A stretch of 12,840 bases of DNA from assembly GCA_905215675.1 (NCBI GenBank), contig CAJMRA010000028.1, forward strand, positions 1 through 12,840. Reading direction: 5' to 3'. This document shows, in pieces, positions 8,216 through 12,840 of the stretch (its first letter is position 1; the number at the start of each line of letters is the position of its first letter). The translations under genes were made by a program, and so were the position numbers. The notes beneath the pieces are model-generated. The model ran no database searches. It saw nothing but the letters and a program-made list of their open reading frames with translations, and had not been told where the DNA came from. The DNA is from an uncultured bacterium. Its GTDB lineage: Bacteria > Desulfobacterota > Desulfovibrionia > Desulfovibrionales > Desulfovibrionaceae.

Positions 8216-9730
8216 ATGAACACCTTTTTTGAAACTGTCCGCGAAACTGTCGAAAATCTGGGAAAGGAATTTTCCCGCGCTCCCGAACTGGGCGACGCCG
8301 GCATGGCCATCCGCGTCATCGGGGAATACTCCGCCGGCAAGACCCGTCTGGTCAGGGAGCTTATCAGGGACCTTGCGCCCGCGGCCCTGCTGCCCGTCAG
8401 CTCGCAGGAAGTGCAGACGCGCCTGCCTCTGGAAATCACCTACGGCGAAACGCCCGCCCTGCAACTTGTGCGCCGGGCCTGGGATACGGAGGCGGCGCAG
8501 GTCCTGCGGGAACTGCCGGCCTTTCCCGAACGCAAGGACCTTGCCGACGAAGACCCGCGGGAAACGCGCCTGCGCCTTGCCGTCCCCGAACCGCGGCTGA
8601 CCCTGGCCAAAGGCGACGGCCTCTATGAGGACGATACGCAGCCCAAGCGGCTTTTTCTTATCGACATGCCGGGCTGGAATTCCGAAGACGACGCTTCGGG
8701 CGCAAGCGGTCTGGAACTGAGCGAGGACTGGGAAAATCTTGCGCTGGTCTACGTCTCTCACGTCACGCGCCTTGACTCCGCCCTCAATCAGCGCCAGCTG
8801 GAACTTTTCCTGCGGGCCCTGAACGACGGGACGCTGCTCCGCGCCCGCGACAGACTCCCGCTTTTCTTCCTCATTACGGCCTGCCCCGCGGAAGAGCGCG
8901 CCGCGGTGGAAAAAACACTGGCGGAGCGCATTCGCGCCCAACTGGGCGACGACGACAAGTTCCTTGTCAAAATTGCGGCCGTGGACTTCAACGCCATGTC
9001 GGCGGAAGAGCTGACGCGCTTCCGCAACGCCTTCTGGGATCATGTGCTTCTGGAAAGCCCCTCGCCGGCGCTCGAACAGAACTCCGTCGACAGAAGGGTT
9101 GAGAACTGGCCCGAAGCCTGCGCCCTGCGTCCCTACTTCGCCCGCTGCACGGGCTTCATCGCCCGCCTCGACGCCCTGTTCTCCAGAGCCTGCGCCACGA
9201 ACTCCTATACGGGGGGACGCCACATGCGCTTTTTCGCCGGGCTGGATGCTCCGCGCATGGTTAGCCGGGCCAGGGCTCTCTGGTACAAACAACTTGATGA
9301 GCCCCAGGGGCTGGAAGCGATTACCAGTCTTGCCCTGCCGGAGCTGCCAGCCGATCATCCGCTCGCCCCGTGGCTGGAGGTCTACTGGTATCCGCGCCTT
9401 CGCGGCTTCCACGAGCGCATGCTTGCCTTTTTCACGCGCGTCGACCAGACGCTGGGCCTGCTGACGCCGGACATTGACGATCTGGAAGCCTGGCTTGCCG
9501 AACGCCTCGACGACAGTCGGCGCGTCGCCGGGGAAGCCATGCCTCGCTCTTTTCGCCGCATGTGCGACAGTATCGCCGGCCTGCCCGAAGACATGCCGGA
9601 AATGCGGCGCATGGCGACCATTCTAACGCTCTCGCTGCTTGAGGCCCGCTACGACGACGCCTGGCGGAGATGGCAGTGGTATCTGAACAGAATCGCCGAC
9701 GAGACCCCGGAAGAAACGAACGACAAGTGA
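8216..9730 (+). CDS. Dynamin-like GTPase D (third GTPase of the operon)
   Basis: A 504-aa protein with GEYSAGKT (36-43) as G1 and DMPG (150-153) as G3. After G1 it has AALLPVSSQEVQTRLPLEI, aligning with the LLPVAQEETTALP switch region of B, so A, B and D are probably distant paralogues. No [NT]KxD-like G4 is visible: the expected strand reads FFLITACPAEER. That raises the possibility of altered nucleotide specificity or a regulatory pseudo-GTPase. The C-terminal 250 residues are helical, rich in Arg/Leu/Trp, with neither the long coiled coils of A and B nor a membrane segment, so it is a much shorter stalk. ATG 8216 is preceded by ACGGAAC (8204-8210), a modest ribosome site; the frame is open further upstream to 7217, but that stretch overlaps gene C in another frame. 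It sits 17 bases after C and 10 before E, consistent with one transcript. Confidence 0.87.
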   Translation: MNTFFETVRETVENLGKEFSRAPELGDAGMAIRVIGEYSAGKTRLVRELIRDLAPAALLPVSSQEVQTRLPLEITYGETPALQLVRRAWDTEAAQVLRELPAFPERKDLADEDPRETRLRLAVPEPRLTLAKGDGLYEDDTQPKRLFLIDMPGWNSEDDASGASGLELSEDWENLALVYVSHVTRLDSALNQRQLELFLRALNDGTLLRARDRLPLFFLITACPAEERAAVEKTLAERIRAQLGDDDKFLVKIAAVDFNAMSAEELTRFRNAFWDHVLLESPSPALEQNSVDRRVENWPEACALRPYFARCTGFIARLDALFSRACATNSYTGGRHMRFFAGLDAPRMVSRARALWYKQLDEPQGLEAITSLALPELPADHPLAPWLEVYWYPRLRGFHERMLAFFTRVDQTLGLLTPDIDDLEAWLAERLDDSRRVAGEAMPRSFRRMCDSIAGLPEDMPEMRRMATILTLSLLEARYDDAWRRWQWYLNRIADETPEETNDK

Positions 9731-9740
9731 GGACGCTACC

Positions 9741-10892
9741 ATGCAGGATGCGGAACTGTTCTTTCAGGCTGCGGATCACCGCCATCTTTTTCTGTATATT
9801 GACGGCCTTGCCGAAACCGCGGCACGCCGTCAGGCCGATGCTGACGACTACGCAGCCCTGCAAAAAAAAGTAAAACGTCTGGAGCAGGAACTGCAACAGG
9901 AAGCTGACGACTACGCAGCCCTGCAAAAAAAAGTAAAACGTCTGGAGCAGGAACTGCAACAGGAAAAGGACGCCAACGCCCTCCTCCAGACGCAGCTGGC
10001 GCAACAGAACAGCGAAGCAGCCGTCCACAGCAGCCGGAAGACGACTACGGAAGACAAACAGGCCGGAACTGCTCCCGCGCAGGACAACGCGGAAGACTGG
10101 TACTGGCTCGGCGTGATGTACGACTATGGCGAAGGTGTGCCACAGGACGACGGCAAGGCCTGTCAGTGGTATGCAAAAGCCGCCAGACAGGGCCATGAAG
10201 CAGGCCTGAAAACTCTGAAACAGCTCGCGGAACAGGGACATGCCGACGCGCAGTTCAGGCTCGGCGAGATGTACGACTATGGCGAAGGTGTGCCACAGGA
10301 CGACGGCAAGGCCTGTCAGTGGTATGCAAAAGCCGCTGCGCAGGGCCATGAAGCAGGCCTGAAAACTCTGAAACAGCTCGCGGAACAGGAACATGCCGAC
10401 GCGCAGTTCTGCCTCGGCGAGATGTACGACTACGGCAAGGGCGTGCCGCGGGACATCGCCAGGGCCTGGCAGTGCTATGCAAAAGCCGCTGCCACATTCA
10501 AAAACGCCGCCAGTCAAGGACATGCCCATGCACAGTTCAGGCTCGGCGACATATACAAAGAGGGCAAGGGCGTACCGCGGGACGACGATATGGCCCGACG
10601 CTGGTTTGAAAAAGCCGCGGAACAGGGACATGCCGACGCGCAGTTCAGGCTCGGCGAGATGTACGACTATGGCGAAGGTGTACCACAGGACGACGGCAAG
10701 GCCTGTCAGTGGTATGCAAAAGCCGCCGCGCAGGAACATGCCGACGCGCAATACCGCCTCGGCTGTATGTATCGCAAGGGGGAAGGCGTACCACAGGACT
10801 ACGATCTGGCCCGGCGCTGGTTCGAAAAAGCCATCGCACAGGGGCATGCCGACGCACTCAATGATTTCGGCGAAATGTACTACTACGGCTAA
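9741..10892 (+). CDS. Coiled-coil adaptor with C-terminal Sel1 repeats
   Basis: A 383-aa protein. Residues 1-33 form a distinctive N-terminal module (MQDAELFFQAADHRHLFLYI, then DGLAE) shared with the gene at 11123. Residues 34-90 are a charged coiled coil made of two exact 21-residue repeats (ADDYAALQKKVKRLEQELQQE). Residues 91-115 are a polar linker. From about 116 on there are six Sel1-type repeats (pattern A-Q-x-x-L-G-x-M-Y-x-x-G-x-G-V-P-x-D) and a seventh cut short at GEMYYYG. Sel1 repeats are helix-turn-helix solenoids that mediate protein-protein contacts. There is no signal peptide, so a cytoplasmic adaptor is likely. TGAGGA of the upstream stop (9728-9733) serves as ribosome site, making it part of the GTPase operon. 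The abrupt end 14 bases before repeat copy B suggests 3' truncation. That it scaffolds the dynamins is an inference from position. Confidence 0.9.
   Translation: MQDAELFFQAADHRHLFLYIDGLAETAARRQADADDYAALQKKVKRLEQELQQEADDYAALQKKVKRLEQELQQEKDANALLQTQLAQQNSEAAVHSSRKTTTEDKQAGTAPAQDNAEDWYWLGVMYDYGEGVPQDDGKACQWYAKAARQGHEAGLKTLKQLAEQGHADAQFRLGEMYDYGEGVPQDDGKACQWYAKAAAQGHEAGLKTLKQLAEQEHADAQFCLGEMYDYGKGVPRDIARAWQCYAKAAATFKNAASQGHAHAQFRLGDIYKEGKGVPRDDDMARRWFEKAAEQGHADAQFRLGEMYDYGEGVPQDDGKACQWYAKAAAQEHADAQYRLGCMYRKGEGVPQDYDLARRWFEKAIAQGHADALNDFGEMYYYG
9840..9965 (+). repeat. Perfect 63-bp tandem duplication in coiled-coil region
   Basis: Two adjacent 63-base units (9840-9902 and 9903-9965) are identical as read, each encoding the 21-residue heptad block ADDYAALQKKVKRLEQELQQE. 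Each unit contains an A8 homopolymer (within CAAAAAAAAG). In-frame gain or loss of a unit would lengthen or shorten the coiled coil, and slippage in A8 would shift the frame before the Sel1 domain. Confidence 0.95.
10115..10420 (+). repeat. 153-bp near-identical tandem Sel1-encoding repeat
   Basis: Units 10115-10267 and 10268-10420 differ at about six positions. Each encodes 51 residues: a 36-residue Sel1 repeat plus a 15-residue insert (HEAGLKTLKQLAEQG). A further near-identical half unit starts at 10658, beyond two more divergent repeats. High nucleotide identity among units points to recent expansion or ongoing conversion. Confidence 0.9.
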
Positions 10893-10906
10893 AGCGTTTG
10901 TCTTTA

Positions 10907-10997
10907 GAGTGTTTCAACTTTGAAAAAGGCCGCGCTTTTCCACGAAACGACAGGCTGTATGGTTTGAAACGCACAGCATTCCAAACTGAAAATGCTC
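10907..10997 (+). repeat. Dispersed palindromic repeat, copy B (short form)
   Basis: This 91-base copy runs from GAGTGTTTCAACTTTGAAA to CCAAACTGAAAATGCTC. Relative to copy C it lacks the internal GC-rich segment (AGGCGGCGGCACAGC and following). Its ends are imperfect inverted repeats (GAG-GTTTCA..TTTGAAA against TTTGGAATGC../GAGCATTTTCAG on the complement). It lies 14 bases after the stop of the Sel1 gene and upstream of its paralogue at 11123. A following 7-bp stem (11004-11010 with 11033-11039) and the hairpin GCCGGAG/CTCCGGC (11061-11079) make the rest of this 230-base gap highly structured. Confidence 0.85.
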
Positions 10998-11122
10998 TGT
11001 CCGGCAATCCTGTCCGCTGTCACCGGCGGGCGGGATTGCTGAACCGCCCCCGAAGCGAACGCCGGAGCCGGACTCCGGCGGCATGCCCCGCCACCAAAGA
11101 CACCGCATAAGAGGACGCCGCC

Positions 11123-11971
11123 ATGCAGGATGCGGAACTGTTCTTTCAGGCTGCGGATCACCGCCATCTTTTTCTGTATATTGACGGCCTTGCCGAAGCC
11201 GCGGCACGCCGTCAGGCCGATGAGGACGACTACGCGGCCCTGCAAAAAAAAGTAAAACGTCTGGAGCAGGAACTGCAACAGGAAAAGGACGCCAACGCCC
11301 TCCTCCAGACGCAGCTGGCGCAACAGAACAGCGACGGCCTTGCCGAAGCCGCGGCACGCCGTCTGGCCGATGAGGACGACTACGCGGCCCTGCAAAAAAA
11401 AGTAAAACGTCTGGAGCAGGAACTGCAACAGGCCCTCCCCCTCTCCCGGTTATGGCGCATTCCGATTCTGCGAAAGCGCCTTATCAATGACGCGCTGGCC
11501 CGCGGCATCTTCTTTCCCCCTGCGCCGGAAACCGTGCCCGACGCGCTGCAACGGCTGCTTGCAAACGAAAATATCTTTGCCGGTATTGACGCCGCCGCCC
11601 TGAGCCGCGAGCAGGGACTGCGGATTCCAGTTCTCCGCGAATCGCTGTGTTTGCTCTACATTGCTCTGGAAAAATTTCCGGATCTGACGTGGGAAACCGT
11701 CCTGAACATACTCTCCGCGACAGAAGTCTTCGAAGACATAGCACTGTCGCGGCTTGCTCCTTCAAATTTCCGTCTTGAAAAAACGCCGTTATATTTAGTA
11801 ACATATAATGGCATATGGATACATCAGCATGAAGACTGGAAAAAACTTGCGACCAGCCCGCAAGAGCTGGGAAAGATTCTGTCCCAAAAAACACTTATAG
11901 GGGTCACAAGCGAAGAGGTGTGCATAGCCCTGAATGCGCGTCTGTCATCCTCAGAACTCCCCCGCCCCTGA
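11123..11971 (+). CDS. Coiled-coil adaptor paralogue with unrelated C-terminal domain
   Basis: A 282-aa protein. Residues 1-60 match the Sel1-repeat protein upstream almost exactly at protein and DNA level: the same N-terminal module, then QKKVKRLEQELQQ heptads. A second copy of DGLAEAAARR and the heptad block follows at 71-103. Residues 104-282 form a different domain (ALPLSRLWRIPILRKRLIND onward, helical, with a later stretch LYLVTYNGIWIHQHEDW) that I do not recognise. So the same head and coil carry two different C-termini in neighbouring genes. AGAGGAC (11111-11117) lies six bases before the ATG, matching the leader of the Sel1 gene. Near 11765-11830 the base composition turns markedly AT-rich compared with its neighbours, suggesting the C-terminal part has another origin. 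It probably follows the same functional theme as the GTPase operon, although the 230-base gap may carry its own promoter. Confidence 0.87.
   Translation: MQDAELFFQAADHRHLFLYIDGLAEAAARRQADEDDYAALQKKVKRLEQELQQEKDANALLQTQLAQQNSDGLAEAAARRLADEDDYAALQKKVKRLEQELQQALPLSRLWRIPILRKRLINDALARGIFFPPAPETVPDALQRLLANENIFAGIDAAALSREQGLRIPVLRESLCLLYIALEKFPDLTWETVLNILSATEVFEDIALSRLAPSNFRLEKTPLYLVTYNGIWIHQHEDWKKLATSPQELGKILSQKTLIGVTSEEVCIALNARLSSSELPRP
11183..11432 (+). repeat. 100-bp direct repeat separated by 50 bases within the coiled-coil gene
   Basis: Segments 11183-11282 and 11333-11432 are identical except for one base (CAGGCC against CTGGCC, Gln to Leu). Both begin GACGGCCTTGCCGAAGCC and end in CTGCAACAGG, and each holds an A8 run. 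The spacer encodes EKDANALLQTQLAQQNS, also found in the upstream paralogue. Recombination between the copies would remove 150 bases in frame. Confidence 0.93.
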
Positions 11972-12013
11972 TCTGTGCCTGCGTGACGCATGGCGACGCG
12001 GCCGGCGCGGCGC

Positions 12014-12085
12014 TTACTTCCCGCAGACACGCCGGGCGGCCTGCTGAATGGCCTTGTTCTGACTGACGGCCTGCGCCTTGGTATA
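12014..12085 (-). pseudogene. C-terminal remnant of an unidentified gene cut at repeat copy C
   Basis: Read on the minus strand, the stretch just left of repeat copy C gives a natural-looking protein end, TKAQAVSQNKAIQQAARRVC followed by GK and TAA (stop at 12016-12014). No start codon or upstream body exists: reading upstream enters the palindromic repeat directly. This suggests a gene whose 5' part was lost, perhaps with arrival of the repeat or the neighbouring peptide gene. The parent family is not recognised and the fragment is too short for certainty. Confidence 0.35.
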
Positions 12086-12231
12086 GAGCGTTTCACCTTT
12101 GAAAAAGGTGAAAACGCGAGGCGGCGGCACAGCGCCGCCCAGCCCGAAGCGAGCCGGAAAAACCGCGTTTTCTCCGCGAAACGACAGGCCGCGGGGTTTG
12201 CAATGCGCAGTGTTTCAAACTGAAAATGCTC
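12086..12231 (+). repeat. Dispersed palindromic repeat, copy C (full length, about 146 bp)
   Basis: This is the only copy in the window with both ends and the full interior. It begins GAGCGTTTCACCTTTGAAA and ends GTTTCAAACTGAAAATGCTC; the ends are imperfect inverted repeats (GAGC-GTTTCA..TTTGAAA against GAGCATTTTCAG..TTTGAAAC). Inside are a stem GCGTTTCACCTT/AAGGTGAAAACGC (one extra A), a GC stem GGCGGC/GCGCCGCC (about 12121-12139), and the degenerate partner of the copy A inverted repeat. It has no coding capacity. The structure resembles a MITE or a bacterial interspersed mosaic repeat, mobilised in trans if at all. Confidence 0.85.
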
Positions 12232-12257
12232 CAGATGACGACGGGGGCAAGGACTGT

Positions 12258-12276
12258 ACGTCGTGACAGGCGACGT
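12258..12276 (+). other. Leader hairpin upstream of the small peptide gene
   Basis: ACGTCG (12258-12263), loop TGACAGG, then CGACGT (12271-12276) form a perfect 6-bp stem about 55 bases before the small peptide start. A second self-complementary block, GCCCCGGGGC (12295-12304), follows. Both would lie in the peptide's mRNA leader if transcription starts upstream. The role is inferred from position only. Confidence 0.4.
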
Positions 12277-12308
12277 GGGCGCATGGTAGAAACGGCCCCG
12301 GGGCAGTT

Positions 12309-12322
12309 CCTCCGCAAGGAGG
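12309..12322 (+). promoter_or_regulatory. Shine-Dalgarno sequestering stem with GCAA tetraloop
   Basis: CCTCC (12309-12313), loop GCAA (12314-12317), GGAGG (12318-12322) form a 5-bp GC-rich stem capped by a stable GNRA loop. The 3' arm is the core of a near-ideal ribosome site (AAGGAGGTGAT, 12316-12326) nine bases before the ATG of the small hydrophobic peptide. Occluded ribosome sites are a hallmark of type I toxin mRNAs such as hok, tisB and ldr. Whether the stem forms in the transcript is not tested. Confidence 0.55.
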
Positions 12323-12331
12323 TGATTGCCT

Positions 12332-12418
12332 ATGGTGCAGTTCCTGCTGGACGTTGCAGGCCAGATTCTGGCCTCCGTTCTGACGGCTCTTGTCCTTCGT
12401 CGCATCTTTCGCGACTAA
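12332..12418 (+). CDS. 28-aa Ldr-like hydrophobic peptide, probable type I toxin
   Basis: The peptide begins MVQFLLDVAGQILASVLTA and ends LVLRRIFRD, a single hydrophobic helix with a basic C-terminus. Against E. coli LdrA as I remember it (DLAAPILAGIITAAIVSWW, then RNRK), the stretch from Asp7 aligns without gaps: D-V/L-A-G/A-Q/P-I-L-A-S/G-V/I-L/I-T-A, then hydrophobic and basic residues. Ldr/Fst peptides insert in the inner membrane and are silenced by a small antisense RNA. Supporting context is a very strong but stem-sequestered ribosome site, structured leader hairpins, and a structured 3' region ending in an intrinsic terminator. No antisense promoter could be picked out by eye. Alternatives are a leader peptide or a phage-type holin-like peptide. 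The call rests on the alignment and layout. Confidence 0.65.
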   Translation: MVQFLLDVAGQILASVLTALVLRRIFRD

Positions 12419-12429
12419 GCAAACAAGTA

Positions 12430-12460
12430 GCCCCTGAGGAACTCGCCATTCCTCAGGGGC
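12430..12460. other. Perfect 12-bp hairpin just after the Ldr-like peptide
   Basis: GCCCCTGAGGAA (12430-12441), loop CTCGCCA, TTCCTCAGGGGC (12449-12460) form a perfect 12-bp stem 11 bases after the stop codon. The plus strand continues AAAAACC, so it is not a forward terminator. On the minus strand it is followed by TACTTGTTTGC, only partly T-rich, so it could end a convergent antisense RNA or simply stabilise the peptide mRNA. A smaller stem, ACCGT/ACGGT around TTCGCT (12471-12486), follows. Confidence 0.65.
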
Positions 12461-12511
12461 AAAAACCTTGACCGTTTCGCTACGGTGAATCTGTCGGGGG
12501 ACTGTCCCGCC

Positions 12512-12547
12512 GGGCGGGGAGTGTTGCTGCACTCCCTGCCCTTTTTT
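12512..12547 (+). terminator. Strong rho-independent terminator
   Basis: GGGCGGGGAGTG (12512-12523), loop TTGCTG (12524-12529), CACTCCCTGCCC (12530-12541) form a 12-bp stem with a single G-U pair, followed directly by six T (12542-12547). It is the best terminator in the window, oriented forward, and most likely ends the transcript carrying the Ldr-like peptide. Confidence 0.9.
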
Positions 12548-12648
12548 GTATCCACTGCCGGGAGCGTTGGCAAGAGTCCTCACGGGTCTTTTCATGCGAG
12601 AAGCGCAGCGCCGAGCGTGAGGGGAGTCCAGAGGGGTCTCCGGCAGAG

Positions 12649-12671
12649 GGGAGCTGCGTAGCACAGCTCCC
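12649..12671. other. 8-bp hairpin in otherwise featureless 3' spacer
   Basis: GGGAGCTG (12649-12656), loop CGTAGCA, CAGCTCCC (12664-12671). There is no T-run on either strand. The rest of 12548-12793 shows no credible gene or RNA; it ends in CCCCGGC and six T (12787-12792) directly before repeat copy D. Confidence 0.4.
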
Positions 12672-12793
12672 ATCCTGCCTCGAAAAACCCTGACGCTGAC
12701 GACGGCGGAAAAGACAATGGCGGACAGGTTCCCTCTCTGCCCGATACAGAAAACGGAAACCCGGCGGAAACAGGGGAAACCCCGGCTTTTTTA

Positions 12794-12840
12794 GAGCGTT
12801 TCACCTTTGAAAAAGGTGAAACGCGAGGCGGCGGCACAGC
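12794..12840 (+). repeat. Dispersed palindromic repeat, copy D (5' part, cut by window end)
   Basis: It starts GAGCGTTTCACCTTTGAAA and continues into AGGCGGCGGCACAGC, matching copy C base for base except for one A. Its first stem is perfect here: GCGTTTCACCTT (12796-12807), loop TGAA, then AAGGTGAAACGC (12812-12823). The remainder lies beyond the window. Confidence 0.85.

Noticed and set aside
4495..8439. Minus-strand open frame of 1314 codons opposite GTPases A, B and gene C
   Set aside because: It is a shadow of GC-rich codon bias; its translation is low-complexity, lacks motifs and lies opposite three genes with clear GTPase or aspartate motifs and ribosome sites.
9840..10720. CRISPR-like array because of regular direct repeats
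   Set aside because: The repeats are in frame, contiguous and encode heptads or Sel1 units. There are no unique spacers between short palindromic repeats.
11775..11809. Internal promoter in the second adaptor gene (TTGAAA and TATAAT)
   Set aside because: The two boxes are 23 bases apart, too far for a sigma-70 promoter, and no gene starts just downstream on the plus strand.
12779..12792. Intrinsic terminator before repeat copy D (GGGGAAACCCC nearby and a T6 run)
   Set aside because: The stem is only 4 bp, the T-run does not follow it directly, and no gene is known to end there.

Overview
The window is GC-rich and gene-dense, with strong GC bias at third codon positions. Gene style and content suggest a Gram-negative, anaerobe-like proteobacterium: a DedA membrane protein, an orphan HipA-type kinase, a chromosomal Ldr-like hydrophobic peptide and many short palindromic intergenic repeats. 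I lean towards Desulfovibrio/Bilophila-like Desulfovibrionaceae, but no rRNA or marker gene confirms this. No tRNA, rRNA, CRISPR array or transposase was seen.

Layout. Positions 1-57 hold the tail of a dispersed palindromic repeat (copy A). Positions 235-879 encode a DedA/VTT-family membrane protein starting at GTG. Converging on it from the minus strand (979-2166) is a stand-alone HipA-like Ser/Thr kinase with no visible HipB partner. Positions 2167-2877 are a 711-base divergent spacer with no convincing gene, only a possible decayed secreted-protein fragment. Positions 2878-9730 are a compact plus-strand operon: a dynamin-like GTPase of 777 aa (A), a second of 757 aa with a hydrophobic membrane-paddle-like stretch (B), a 234-aa all-helical protein with two aspartate motifs like those of class I isoprenoid synthases (C), and a third GTPase of 504 aa (D). 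Spacings are 12, -4 and 17 bases. Ten bases further on is E (9741-10892), a coiled-coil plus Sel1-repeat protein. After a 230-base gap holding repeat copy B comes F (11123-11971), which has almost the same N-terminal module and coiled coil as E at DNA level but an unrelated C-terminal domain.

The right end is a patchwork. It holds the last 22 or so codons of a broken minus-strand gene ending at repeat copy C (12086-12231), and a 28-aa Ldr-like hydrophobic peptide (12332-12418) whose strong Shine-Dalgarno sequence lies in a GCAA-capped stem. That peptide is followed by a 12-bp perfect hairpin and a strong intrinsic terminator (12512-12547). Repeat copy D begins at 12794.

Main interpretation (inference). 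A-D, probably with E and F, form one membrane-remodelling system: three divergent dynamin-like GTPases built together with an isoprenoid-synthase-fold protein and coiled-coil adaptor proteins whose C-termini appear exchangeable. Multi-dynamin loci are known (ETEC LeoABC, Campylobacter DLP1/DLP2). I do not recognise this gene combination as a described system, and its role (membrane repair, vesiculation, phage defence or other) cannot be read from the sequence.
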